Under the pieces are notes generated by a model, which was given only the letters and a program-made list of their open reading frames with translations, ran no database searches and was not told where the DNA came from. DNA of 17,280 nt, from the NCBI GenBank assembly GCA_910589555.1, contig CAJUTE010000053.1, forward strand, positions 1 through 17,280, given 5' to 3'. Numbering within the stretch: position 1 is the first letter of the stretch; each line of letters begins with the position of its first letter. The DNA is from an uncultured Muribaculum sp. GTDB taxonomy: Bacteria > Bacteroidota > Bacteroidia > Bacteroidales > Muribaculaceae. The translations under genes were made by a program, and so were the position numbers. This document shows positions 1 to 7,528 of the stretch, piece by piece.

Positions 1-41
1 ACGAATTTTAACACTCAACCCCTTGCGCGAGTCCTAGATTT

Positions 42-219
42 CCCGGCATGTAGCGCCAGCGTAATGCCGGGTCACAGATAGTATCCCCAATATATGGAGT
101 TCCGTAGGAACGATACAATTTTATCGCTCTTACAGAGCTTAATTTTAATTATCGACCAATTTACCCGGCATTCCGCTGGCACTACATGCCGGGCTAATCT
201 CTCACCGTCCTACGGACGG
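42..219. repeat. Palindrome-mosaic dispersed repeat, copy A
   Basis: A chain of short inverted repeats. CCCGGCAT (42-49) pairs with ATGCCGGG (64-71). GTTCC (99-103) pairs with GGAAC (107-111) around GTA. GCTCT (126-130) pairs with AGAGC (134-138) around TAC. CCCGGCAT (164-171) pairs with ATGCCGGG (186-193), with the inner sequence inverted relative to the first hairpin. CCGTCC (205-210) pairs with GGACGG (214-219) around TAC. The same chain occurs in reverse complement at about 16112-16313, so this is a genuine dispersed element and not chance palindromes. No coding sequence is supported here. Its function is unknown; REP/BIME-like non-autonomous elements are the closest known type. Confidence 0.85.
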
Positions 220-244
220 CAAAACATGCTTGAAAGGCGGGGCT

Positions 245-290
245 TCGATGTACACAAAATGCGAGTATCTGTGTTTCCTTAAGGCTACCT
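245..290 (+). repeat. Fragment related to the 153-bp repeat unit
   Basis: The stretch around GTATCTGTGTTTCCTTAAGG resembles the part of the 153-bp tandem unit at 7067-7470 that reads GTAAGTATCTGTGTTTCCGC (7093-7112). It sits directly beside repeat copy A, which suggests both are parts of one larger mosaic element. The fragment is degenerate: the AAGGAAAC arm of the hairpin is mostly lost. The rest of the stretch up to 407 shows no supported gene and no clear terminator for the minus-strand cluster. Confidence 0.55.
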
Positions 291-407
291 ATTGATTAAT
301 CCTCCGGATTCAGATATTTCATAATTGCATTGTTCTTGCTCCTTTACGAGAGTTCTTACCAGAATGGCAGTCATGGCGTATAAGGTGGTGGAAACGGCGC
401 GGAGATG

Positions 408-854
408 CTATTTCCGGAAGGTGATGATTTTGTTGTAGATGTAGTTGGTGAGGGTGTAGACCACGTTGCCTATGAGAGTGGCGATGCCGTATCCTGAAAG
501 GGTGAATACGAATATGTCAAGCTCAAAGTGCTTTAGATCGGTCTTGTAGCTCAACAACCATACAGTGAGCAACTGGATGCCATAGCAGATGAAGAATCCG
601 GCAAGGAATTTCACAGCCTCGGCAGCATACCGCCCCGAGGTCTTGAACACCCAATTCTTGTTCCACAGAAACGAGTTAATCACGCCACACACATAACCGA
701 TGGCATTGGACACCAGCGGATTGATGCCAAGCAGCGACTTACACACATAAATCACACACAAAGTGACCAATGTGTTGATGACTCCCACACAGGCATATTT
801 CACAAACTGCCACAGGGATTGGCGAGACTTAAGATTGTCCATCAAATTACTCAT
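408..854 (-). CDS. GtrA-family membrane protein
   Basis: A 148-aa hydrophobic protein with four predicted membrane segments. The opening pattern LWQFVKYACVGVINTLVTL and the later YVCGVINSFLWNKNWVFKT are typical of the GtrA-like family (PF04138). Members are thought to help move lipid-linked sugars across the inner membrane or to act with glycosyltransferases in surface polysaccharide modification; the specific substrate cannot be read from sequence. The start ATG at 854 overlaps the end of the upstream UPF0126 gene by 8 nt, so the two are probably translationally coupled. It is the last gene of the pheS-nth-UPF0126-gtrA run. Length is normal for the family. The family call is secure; the role is inference. 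Confidence 0.9.
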   Translation of the reverse strand: MSNLMDNLKSRQSLWQFVKYACVGVINTLVTLCVIYVCKSLLGINPLVSNAIGYVCGVINSFLWNKNWVFKTSGRYAAEAVKFLAGFFICYGIQLLTVWLLSYKTDLKHFELDIFVFTLSGYGIATLIGNVVYTLTNYIYNKIITFRK

Positions 855-1488
855 TCTCTTCTGTCTTTATATCGTTAACAAGCACCGGCAATGACCAGCC
901 ATATTTCACGGCAAGGATGCGGATGACAATCACAGTGACGGCACACGCAAGTCCCTGAACCATGGGGGAAGCATCTACGGCATGAAGCAGCCAATAAACC
1001 ACACCTCCCGCAAGGCAGGCGGTGGCATATATGTCTTTCTGGAACAGCAGCGGCTCATTGTTAAGAAGGATGTCGCGAATGACGCCGCCTATAGCACCGG
1101 TGGTGATACCCATTACCACCGCAACCCAAAAGGGATAGTCGATGGCAAGGGTTTTCTGGATTCCGATCACCACAAACAGGGCAAGCCCGATGGTGTCGAA
1201 TATAAACAGTATGCGCGTCTTGACAAGGACACTGCGGAAAAGGATCACCACTATGAGCGACAACCCGGTCACGGCAAGATACCACCATGTCTGCATCCAG
1301 AACACCGGTATGTCAAGAAGCACATCCCTTACCGTGCCGCCGCCTATGGCAGTCATCAATCCCACCGTATAGGCGCCAAACCAGTCAAAATGTTTTGCCG
1401 CAGCCATGCGGATACCGCTTATGGCACACGCCACGGTTCCGATAAGCTCGATGATAAATAAAAATGTAGCTTCAGCGTCCATCGCCAT
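847..1488 (-). CDS. UPF0126/TRIC-type membrane protein (YadS/YicG-like)
   Basis: A 213-aa integral membrane protein with the two tandem glycine-rich repeats of the UPF0126 family. The first repeat contains GLMTAIGGGTVRDVLLD and the second GITTGAIGGVIRDILLN; each is the GGGxxRD-like signature in one half. Bacterial relatives are described as trimeric intracellular cation-like channels, and some (YadS, YicG) as glycine transporters; which applies here is not decided by sequence. The start ATG at 1488 lies 1 nt past the nth stop; an internal ATG two codons later (1482) is an alternative. Its 3' end overlaps the GtrA gene by 8 nt, which fits co-transcription. Confidence 0.9.
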   Translation of the reverse strand: MAMDAEATFLFIIELIGTVACAISGIRMAAAKHFDWFGAYTVGLMTAIGGGTVRDVLLDIPVFWMQTWWYLAVTGLSLIVVILFRSVLVKTRILFIFDTIGLALFVVIGIQKTLAIDYPFWVAVVMGITTGAIGGVIRDILLNNEPLLFQKDIYATACLAGGVVYWLLHAVDASPMVQGLACAVTVIVIRILAVKYGWSLPVLVNDIKTEENE

Positions 1489-1489
1489 T

Positions 1490-2131
1490 CTACTTGTTTT
1501 CTCTTTGAAAATAACGGCACACCCCTGTCAACCCGCAATTCAAGCAATCAGGACGGCGTGCCTTGCACACATATCGCCCATGAAGTATGAGCCAATGATG
1601 CGCCACCGGAATAATATCCTCAGGAATGTTGGCACACAGCGCCTTCTCGGTCTGCAACGGATTCTTGCTGTTGGTGGTTAGCCCTATGCGCTCGCTCACC
1701 CTGAACACATGGGTGTCGACTGCCATAGCAGCCTTATTCCACACCACCGAAAGCATCACATTAGCCGTTTTTCTGCCGACTCCGGGGAGCTTCATGAGGT
1801 TGTCAATGTCAGAAGGCATCTCACCGCCAAACTCTTCGACAAGCACCTTAGCCGCCCCTATCAGCGAACGGGTCTTGTTATTCGGGTAGCTCACCGACTT
1901 TATATACTCATACACCTCTTCCGGCGATGCCGCCGCGAGTGATTCGGGTGTAGGATAGGCGGCAAACAGTGCCGGAGTGACCATGTTGATGCGTTTATCG
2001 GTGCACTGAGCCGACAGGATTACGGCAAGCAGCAAGTGAAACGGAGTGTCATAATGCAACTCCGTTTCAGCCACAGGCATCGATGCCTGAAACCACTTTA
2101 TAACCTCGGCATAGCGTTGCTTGACGGTCAT
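1490..2131 (-). CDS. nth: Endonuclease III (DNA glycosylase/AP lyase)
   Basis: A 213-aa base-excision repair enzyme that removes oxidised pyrimidines and nicks the abasic site. The helix-hairpin-helix LPGVGRKTAN spans about residues 115-124 and contains the catalytic Lys121. The conserved catalytic Asp is in VDTHVFRV (Asp139). The C-terminal [4Fe-4S] cluster has the classic C-x6-C-x2-C-x5-C spacing at Cys189, 196, 199 and 205. Length matches E. coli Nth (211 aa). It lies 12 nt after the pheS stop and 1 nt before the UPF0126 start, so it belongs to the same minus-strand operon. All key residues are present. Confidence 0.97.
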   Translation of the reverse strand: MTVKQRYAEVIKWFQASMPVAETELHYDTPFHLLLAVILSAQCTDKRINMVTPALFAAYPTPESLAAASPEEVYEYIKSVSYPNNKTRSLIGAAKVLVEEFGGEMPSDIDNLMKLPGVGRKTANVMLSVVWNKAAMAVDTHVFRVSERIGLTTNSKNPLQTEKALCANIPEDIIPVAHHWLILHGRYVCKARRPDCLNCGLTGVCRYFQRENK

Positions 2132-2143
2132 CAGCCGATATGT

Positions 2144-3163
2144 TTAATGCGCTGCCGTGAATTCACGAAGGAAGCGGGTGTCATTTTCCGAGAACATTCT
2201 CAAATCCTTCACCTGATACTTCAAGTTGGTGATACGCTCCACGCCCATGCCCAATGCGAATCCAGAATATTTCTTGGAGTCTATGCCACAGGCGTCAAGC
2301 ACGTTGGGATCCACCATTCCGCAACCGAGGATTTCGACCCATCCGGTGTGCTTGCAGAACGAGCATCCCTTTCCACCACACAGGTTGCAGGAGATGTCCA
2401 TTTCGGCTGAGGGTTCGGTGAAGGGGAAATAGCTGGGACGAAGACGGATTTTGGTGTCGGGGCCAAACATTTCGCGGGCGAAGTAAAGCAACGTCTGCTT
2501 AAGATCGGCAAATGACACATTCTCATCCACATAGAGCGCCTCAACCTGATGGAAGAAGCAGTGGGCGCGTGCCGAAATCGCTTCGTTGCGATACACACGT
2601 CCCGGGCAGATGATGCGGATGGGGGGCTGGGTATTCTCCATCACACGCGACTGCACACTTGAAGTGTGGGTGCGAAGAAGCACATCGGGATTACGCTGTA
2701 TGAAGAAAGTGTCCTGCATATCGCGGGCAGGATGATCGGGAGCGAAGTTGAGCGACGAGAACACGTGCCAGTCATCTTCGATCTCCGGACCCTCAGCTAT
2801 AGAAAAACCAAGACGAGAGAAAATCGATACAATCTCATTGCGCACAACCGACAGCGGATGGCGTGTGCCGAGCTTAACCGGAGATGCCGAACGCGTCATG
2901 TCGAACTCTGCCGCATCCACCTCCTTGTTTTCAAGAGCTTCACGCAATGCGGCGATCTTTTCGGTAGCAAAATCCTTCAATTGGTTCAACGGAGCACCAA
3001 GAGCGCGCTTTTCTTCTCCGGGGAGCGAACGGAAATCGTTCATCAACGCCGAGATCTCACCTTTTTTACTAAGATATTTTATGCGAAGAGCCTCAACCTC
3101 CTCAGATGAAGTGGCTGAAAGATTTTCTATTTCCGCCTTTAGATTTTCTATTTTTTCAAGCAT
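2144..3163 (-). CDS. pheS: Phenylalanyl-tRNA synthetase alpha subunit
   Basis: A 339-aa class II synthetase subunit that pairs with PheT to charge tRNA-Phe in the cytoplasm. Residues 1 to about 85 form the N-terminal coiled-coil arm. The catalytic core contains RTHTSSVQ (about 164-171), PGRVYRNEAISARAHCFFHQ (187-206) and the motif 3 segment GFALGMGVERI (301-311). The substrate loop carries CxxC pairs (Cys259, 262, 267 and 270), which look like a small metal-binding insertion; I believe this is common in Bacteroidota PheS. The start at 3163 gives the normal N-terminus MLEKIENLKAEIENL. pheT is not in the window, so the subunits are encoded apart. It heads the minus-strand operon. Confidence 0.98.
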   Translation of the reverse strand: MLEKIENLKAEIENLSATSSEEVEALRIKYLSKKGEISALMNDFRSLPGEEKRALGAPLNQLKDFATEKIAALREALENKEVDAAEFDMTRSASPVKLGTRHPLSVVRNEIVSIFSRLGFSIAEGPEIEDDWHVFSSLNFAPDHPARDMQDTFFIQRNPDVLLRTHTSSVQSRVMENTQPPIRIICPGRVYRNEAISARAHCFFHQVEALYVDENVSFADLKQTLLYFAREMFGPDTKIRLRPSYFPFTEPSAEMDISCNLCGGKGCSFCKHTGWVEILGCGMVDPNVLDACGIDSKKYSGFALGMGVERITNLKYQVKDLRMFSENDTRFLREFTAAH

Positions 3164-3188
3164 AGCTGTCTTAATTACTTTATTGGTG

Positions 3189-3196
3189 CAAATTTA
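3189..3196 (-). promoter_or_regulatory. -7 element for the pheS operon
   Basis: On the minus strand TAAATTTG fits the Bacteroidota -7 consensus TAnnTTTG, about 25 nt before the pheS start. No TTG lies at the expected -33 position, so this rests on the -7 match alone. Confidence 0.5.
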
Positions 3197-3387
3197 CAAA
3201 ATATTTCCGTGATATGAGAGCCTCGTCAAAATTTCTTGTCAAAATCATTCCTGCAATCATATCGCCACATAGGCAAACAGCAGTCACAACTATCGGTTTT
3301 GTACTTTTTCGTTTAAATTTTCATCCATTTTGCTAAAAACAGGGCATCTTGCCTTTCTTTTATATTCTTTGTCCAAATTATTTTGTT

Positions 3388-3395
3388 TACCTTTG
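3388..3395 (+). promoter_or_regulatory. -7 element for the nfn-type operon
   Basis: TACCTTTG matches TAnnTTTG about 40 nt before the start at 3436. A TTTG at 3368-3371 could serve as the -33 element but gives a spacer of only 16 nt, shorter than the 20 nt seen for tRNA-Cys. The 272-bp divergent region with pheS shows nothing else I can name. Confidence 0.55.
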
Positions 3396-3435
3396 CCATG
3401 CATAATAAATCATCACATAATTATCTTTTGACTTC

Positions 3436-4218
3436 ATGAACAAGATTCTTGAGAAGGAACATTTTTCAGAAAAGGTGGTGAAGCTTGTGGTTGAAGCTCC
3501 ATCGATAGCCATGTCGCGCAAGCCCGGTCACTTCGTGATCGTGAGAGCGTGTGAACATGGCGAAAGAATACCCCTCACAATAGCCGATGCCGACACTGAC
3601 CGAGGCACAATAACCCTGGTGGTGCAAAATGTAGGCGAGTCTTCGGCTAAAATATGCGCCCTCAACGTGGGTCAATACCTCACCGACGTCGTGGGACCGC
3701 TCGGAAAAGCCACACACATCGAAAAAGTGGGAACCGTGGTGTGCTGCGGCGGTGGCGTGGGTGTAGCTCCCCTGCTACCCATTATAAAAGCGCTCAAGAT
3801 GGCGGGCAACAAAGTGGTGTCGGTCCTTGCCGCACGCACAAAAGACCTTATCATTCTTGAAAAGCAGGTGGCGGAGTATTCCGATGAACTGATAATCATG
3901 ACCGACGATGGATCATACGGCAACAAAGGTCTTGTAACCAACGGCGTGGAAAGCGTGATCAACCGCGAGAAAGTAGACCAGGTGGTGACCATCGGACCCG
4001 CTATAATGATGAAATTCGTGGCTCTCCTGACCAAGAAATACGATATCCCCACAATGTGCTCCCTCAACACCATTATGGTCGACGGCACGGGAATGTGTGG
4101 AGCCTGCCGCGTGACTGTCGACGGAAAAACCAAATTCGTGTGCATCGACGGGCCGGAATTTGACGCCCACCAAGTAGACTTTGATGAAATGATGATGCGT
4201 TTACGCTCCTATAATTAA
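3436..4218 (+). CDS. NfnA/SudB-type FAD- and [2Fe-2S]-binding reductase subunit
   Basis: A 260-aa ferredoxin-NADP reductase-like protein of the PyrK/NfnA/SudB group. RIPLTIAD (about 44-51) is the FAD-binding segment. GGGVGVAPLLPI (105-116) is the NAD(P)-binding loop. The C-terminal iron-sulfur segment has Cys208 then DGTGMCGACRV with Cys221 and Cys224, and Cys236, followed by the family's CIDGPEFDAH ending. In characterised NfnAB this small subunit binds NAD(H), and the complex couples ferredoxin and NADH to NADP by flavin-based electron bifurcation. Some relatives are described as sulfide dehydrogenase or are annotated only as ferredoxin-NADP reductase. The stop is 7 nt before the next start, so the two are an operon. 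Family is sure; electron partners are inference. Confidence 0.93.
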   Translation: MNKILEKEHFSEKVVKLVVEAPSIAMSRKPGHFVIVRACEHGERIPLTIADADTDRGTITLVVQNVGESSAKICALNVGQYLTDVVGPLGKATHIEKVGTVVCCGGGVGVAPLLPIIKALKMAGNKVVSVLAARTKDLIILEKQVAEYSDELIIMTDDGSYGNKGLVTNGVESVINREKVDQVVTIGPAIMMKFVALLTKKYDIPTMCSLNTIMVDGTGMCGACRVTVDGKTKFVCIDGPEFDAHQVDFDEMMMRLRSYN

Positions 4219-4225
4219 TATAGCC

Positions 4226-5698
4226 ATGAGTATCAATAACATTAACGAATCCTCCCGCAACGCCGCTTGGCGTGAAGAACTGAGAAATGCCATGCCGACA
4301 AAAGAGCGTGCCGCTATTCCACGCGTGAAGATGCCGGAACTCGACCCTGACTACCGAGTGACCTGCAATGAGGAGGTCAACCAAGGGCTGTCGGCTGAAG
4401 CAGCCGTGGTCGAAGCAAGCCGTTGCATGGACTGCCCCGACCCGCAGTGCGTGAACGGATGCCCAGTGAGCATCGACATTCCGGGATTCATCAAGAATAT
4501 ACAACGCGGCGAGTTTGCCACTGCCGCAGCAGTACTCAAAAAGACAAGCGCCCTCCCCGCTGTGTGCGGAAGAGTGTGCCCGCAGGAAAAGCAGTGCGAA
4601 TCACGATGCATATACCACAAAATGAAGAAAGAGCCGGTTGCGATAGGCTATCTCGAACGCTTTGCCGCCGATTTTGCCCGTCTCGCCCATGAAACTCCGG
4701 TTTCAGTTCCCGCCGAGTCCAACGGCATTCAGATAGCGGTCGTGGGATCAGGCCCCGCAGGACTCTCTTTCGCCGGCGACATGGCAAACCGCGGCTATGA
4801 GGTGACTGTGTTCGAAGCGCTCCACGAAATCGGAGGCGTGCTCAAATACGGCATTCCTGAATTCCGCTTGCCCAATTCGGTGGTCGACGAAGAGATCAAC
4901 GCCCTTGCCGCTCTCGGAGTGAGATTTGTCAAGGACTGCATCATAGGAAAGACCTTAAGCTACGACGACCTTCACGGCATGGGCTTCAAAGGGATCTTTG
5001 TGGCGTCAGGAGCCGGACTTCCACGCTTCATGGGCATACCCGGCGAAAACTACATCGGCGTAATGTCATGCAACGAATATCTCACCCGCATCAACCTCAT
5101 GGGCGCCGGACGCCCGGGATATGACACGCCCGTGCTGAAAGGCAGAAACGTAGCCGTGATAGGCGGCGGCAACACGGCGATGGACGCAGTGCGCACCGCC
5201 CGACGCATGGGTGCCGAAAAAGCAATGATCATATATCGCCGCAGCGAGGCTGAGATGCCTGCACGTGTCGAAGAAATAAAGCACGCCAAGCAGGAAGGCG
5301 TCGAGTTCATGACGCTTCACAACCCCATCGAGTACACCGCCGATGAAAAGGGACGCGTCAACATGATGCGACTTCAGAAAATGGAGCTTGGTGAGCCCGA
5401 CGAATCGGGACGACGCTCGCCGGTGGCTGTCGAAGGCGCTATAATCGATGTGCCTGTCGATCTTGTCATCGTGAGTGTGGGCGTATCACCCAACCCGCTC
5501 ATCCCCGAAGCGATAAAAGAGCTCGAAATATCCCGCCGCGGCACCATCGTTGTCAACGAGGAGACATTGCAATCATCAGTGAGCGACATCTATGCCGGAG
5601 GCGACATTGTGAGAGGCGGAGCCACTGTAATCCTCGCTATGGGCGACGGACGCCGCGCTGCAGCAGCTATGGATGAACGACTTAGCAATAAAAAGTAA
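4226..5698 (+). CDS. NfnB/SudA-type (GltA-like) NADPH-linked oxidoreductase subunit
   Basis: A 490-aa protein of the glutamate synthase small-subunit family, often annotated gltA. The N-terminal domain has two cysteine sets for [4Fe-4S] clusters: Cys67, 70, 75 and 79, and Cys114, 118, 124 and 128. An FAD-binding GSGPAG lies at 174-179, an NADP-binding GGGNTAMD at 313-320, and a C-terminal DIYAGGDIVRGGATVILAMG FAD segment. No glutamate synthase large subunit is nearby; the partner is the 3436-4218 subunit. That pairing points to an NfnAB-type transhydrogenase and not to glutamate synthesis. The start ATG at 4226 is the natural one after the 7-nt gap. No hairpin terminator is seen after the stop. 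Confidence 0.94.
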   Translation: MSINNINESSRNAAWREELRNAMPTKERAAIPRVKMPELDPDYRVTCNEEVNQGLSAEAAVVEASRCMDCPDPQCVNGCPVSIDIPGFIKNIQRGEFATAAAVLKKTSALPAVCGRVCPQEKQCESRCIYHKMKKEPVAIGYLERFAADFARLAHETPVSVPAESNGIQIAVVGSGPAGLSFAGDMANRGYEVTVFEALHEIGGVLKYGIPEFRLPNSVVDEEINALAALGVRFVKDCIIGKTLSYDDLHGMGFKGIFVASGAGLPRFMGIPGENYIGVMSCNEYLTRINLMGAGRPGYDTPVLKGRNVAVIGGGNTAMDAVRTARRMGAEKAMIIYRRSEAEMPARVEEIKHAKQEGVEFMTLHNPIEYTADEKGRVNMMRLQKMELGEPDESGRRSPVAVEGAIIDVPVDLVIVSVGVSPNPLIPEAIKELEISRRGTIVVNEETLQSSVSDIYAGGDIVRGGATVILAMGDGRRAAAAMDERLSNKK

Positions 5699-5727
5699 GT
5701 TTTTTAATGCAAAATTTCAAAAAGGTG

Positions 5728-5758
5728 TTGCATAATTAAAAAATTGATTGTAACTTTG
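5728..5758 (+). promoter_or_regulatory. Promoter of tRNA-Cys
   Basis: TTG at 5728-5730, a spacer of exactly 20 nt, and TAACTTTG at 5751-5758. This is the cleanest Bacteroidota-type promoter in the left part of the window and serves as an internal standard. Transcription would begin near 5763-5766, leaving a short 5' leader before the tRNA. Confidence 0.85.
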
Positions 5759-5779
5759 CAGCCGTAAAACCACCAACAA

Positions 5780-5850
5780 GGTTCCTTGGCCGAGTGGTTA
5801 GGCACCGGTCTGCAAAACCGTTTACAGCAGTTCGAATCTGCTAGGGACCT
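5780..5850 (+). tRNA. tRNA-Cys (GCA)
   Basis: A 71-nt cloverleaf. The acceptor arm GGTTCCT (5780-5786) pairs with AGGGACC (5843-5849) with one G-U pair. The anticodon loop reads CTGCAAA with anticodon GCA. The T arm is AGCAG, TTCGAAT, CTGCT. The discriminator base at 5850 is T, a known identity base for tRNA-Cys. CCA is not encoded. It stands alone with its own promoter and terminator. Confidence 0.97.
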
Positions 5851-5854
5851 CTAA

Positions 5855-5884
5855 AAAAGGAAACGCACTGAAGCGTTTCCTTTT
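5855..5884 (+). terminator. Intrinsic terminator after tRNA-Cys
   Basis: AAAAGGAAACGC (5855-5866) is perfectly complementary to GCGTTTCCTTTT (5873-5884) around a 6-nt loop, ending in a T tract. The A tract on the left would also let it work on the minus strand. It begins 5 nt after the tRNA and ends 19 nt before the pectate lyase start. Confidence 0.9.
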
Positions 5885-5903
5885 CTCATTTTAAGAGTTC
5901 ACC

Positions 5904-7016
5904 ATGAAATCAACCACACTGATCACATTACTTTCATCAGCAGCCATAATGCTGTCGGCTATAACATTGCAGGCGAAACCTCGACACAAATATTTCAAAA
6001 CCACCGATCCTGAATTTTTCAAAACCGACATCGCCCGGCAAGTGGGCGCAAGAATCCTGATATATCAGCGATGCACCGGAGGGTGGCCTAAAAACACCGA
6101 CCTCGTGTCGCCCATGACCCAAAAGGAAGTGTCAAAAGTTTTAAGCGAAAAATCACGCACCGACGACTCTACCATCGACAATTTCGCCACGACAATGGAG
6201 ATGCGTTTCCTGGCACAGCTCAACCACGCCAACCCCGATCCTCGTTACCGACGGGCGATAATGGCTGGACTGGACTTTCTGCTCAGCGGACAATATGACA
6301 ATGGCGGCTGGCCACAATTCTGGCCCGATCCCAAAGGCTACCAGATACACATCACCTACAATGACGATGCCATGTACAACACCCTTTCGCTGTTTCAGGA
6401 CATCATTTCTGCACAAGCCCCCTACTCCGACATCGTCGATGAGGAGATGATGGAAAAACTACAGAAATCAGTCGACAAAGCTGTTGAAATAATCCTCGCC
6501 ACACAAATCAAGGTTGACGGCGAGCCCACCGTGTGGTGCCAGCAGCATGACCGCGACACATACGCCCCCGCAAAAGCGAGAGCCTACGAACTGCCGAGCT
6601 ACACATCGCTCGAAAGCGCCAACCTGCTAAAATTCCTCATGTCGCTCCCCAATCCTGATGACCGGGTGAAAAAAGCCGTGCATGGCGGCATGAAATGGCT
6701 CGACCGCAACAAGATAACCGGTATGCGATATGACCGACCACGCGACAAAGACGGAAAAGCCTACGACGCTCGCCTGGTGCAGGATCCCCAGGCTGCCCCG
6801 CTATGGGCTCGTTATTACGACCTCGAAGAGTGCCTGCCATTCTTCTGCGACCGCGACGGAATCCCTCGCCGCAGCCTCGATGAAATAGGATTCGAGCGCC
6901 GCACCGGCTACGGATGGTACGACAATCGCCCCGCCGAAGTCTACGACATATACAATCAATGGGCTGACCGCCACGACCCCGACAACAAGCTAACGCTAGA
7001 GAATCGTGAGTCGTGA
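5904..7016 (+). CDS. Secreted pectate lyase, PL10 type
   Basis: A 370-aa protein with a signal peptide of about 24 residues (hydrophobic LITLLSSAAIMLSAI, cleavage likely after LQA). The mature protein has the PL10 pattern: GGWPKN (about 59-64), STIDNFATTMEM (89-100), NGGWPQFWP (133-141), TYNDDAMYN (151-159) and YELPSYTSLES (about 229-239). PL10 enzymes cleave de-esterified homogalacturonan by calcium-dependent beta-elimination on an alpha/alpha toroid fold. The substrate fits the GH28/GH105 enzyme encoded at 10580. The only sequence between the tRNA terminator and the ATG is 19 nt, with no promoter visible. The last codons (LENRES and stop) lie in a low-complexity repeat, so the C-terminal tail is repeat-derived. 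Confidence 0.92.
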   Translation: MKSTTLITLLSSAAIMLSAITLQAKPRHKYFKTTDPEFFKTDIARQVGARILIYQRCTGGWPKNTDLVSPMTQKEVSKVLSEKSRTDDSTIDNFATTMEMRFLAQLNHANPDPRYRRAIMAGLDFLLSGQYDNGGWPQFWPDPKGYQIHITYNDDAMYNTLSLFQDIISAQAPYSDIVDEEMMEKLQKSVDKAVEIILATQIKVDGEPTVWCQQHDRDTYAPAKARAYELPSYTSLESANLLKFLMSLPNPDDRVKKAVHGGMKWLDRNKITGMRYDRPRDKDGKAYDARLVQDPQAAPLWARYYDLEECLPFFCDRDGIPRRSLDEIGFERRTGYGWYDNRPAEVYDIYNQWADRHDPDNKLTLENRES

Positions 7017-7066
7017 GTCGTGAATTGAGAGTTGAGAATTGAGAATGGAGAATGGAGAATTGAGAG
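7001..7066 (+). repeat. GAGAATT/GTGAGTC low-complexity tract
   Basis: An array of 6-8-nt variants: GTGAGTC repeated, then GAGAGTT, GAGAATT and GAGAATG units. It covers the last codons and stop of the pectate lyase gene. Tracts of this kind are, from memory, common between genes in Bacteroidales genomes. They are not coding on their own. Confidence 0.8.
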
Positions 7067-7470
7067 TTGAGGGATTCCGGTGTGCATACAAACGTAAGTA
7101 TCTGTGTTTCCGCAAGGAAACATCTGTCGGTAGCCGTACGCCGAGCCGCAGGCGAGACGTACGGAAAGCGAATCGAGTCGTTACGATTCTGAAAGAATCA
7201 TCTTCAATGTAGTCGATAATTGAGGGATTTCGGTGCACATACGAATGTAAGTGCCTGTGTTTCCGCAAGGAAACATCTGTCGGTAGCCGTACGCCGAGCC
7301 GCAGGCGAGACGTACGGAAAGCGAATCGAGTCGTTACGATTCTGAAAGAATCTTCTTCAATGTAGCCGAGAGTTGAGGGATTCCGGTGTGCATACGAATG
7401 TAAGTGCCTGTGTTTCCGTAAGGAAACATCTGTCGGTAGCCGTACGCCGAGCCGCAGGCGAGACGTACGG
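7067..7470 (+). repeat. 153-bp tandem repeat, 2.6 copies
   Basis: TTGAGGGATT begins at 7067, 7220 and 7373, an exact period of 153 bp. Copies 1 and 2 are complete and nearly identical; copy 3 ends after the CGTACGG arm. Each unit carries a GTTTCC/GGAAAC hairpin with a 4-nt loop, a CCGTACG/CGTACGG hairpin, and (copies 1 and 2) CGATTC/GAATCG-type pairing. Fragments of the same unit occur beside copy A (245-290) and in copy B near 16061-16115. No gene is supported between 7017 and 7528. Confidence 0.92.
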
Positions 7471-7528
7471 GACGGGGTTGTTAGCCTTGCCTATCTATGA
7501 GCTTCGAAGAAGCGATATAGGATATACG

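Noticed and set aside
285..374. A 29-aa minus-strand ORF after the GtrA stop, in the same frame, starting MTAILVRTLVKEQ.
   Set aside because: It reads like protein and would extend GtrA if the stop at 408-410 were read through, but it ends in repeat-related sequence, has no promoter, and GtrA is already full length. Not enough support for a gene.
982..1461. A 159-aa plus-strand open frame opposite the UPF0126 gene.
   Set aside because: Shadow of a well-recognised membrane protein gene; its composition (His, Lys, Gly and Tyr rich) is that of an antisense frame and it has no family pattern.
4226..5698. Glutamate synthase small subunit (gltD) as the primary function.
   Set aside because: The sequence belongs to that superfamily, but no large glutamate synthase subunit is present and the adjacent partner is an NfnA/SudB-type subunit, so an NfnAB-type complex fits better.
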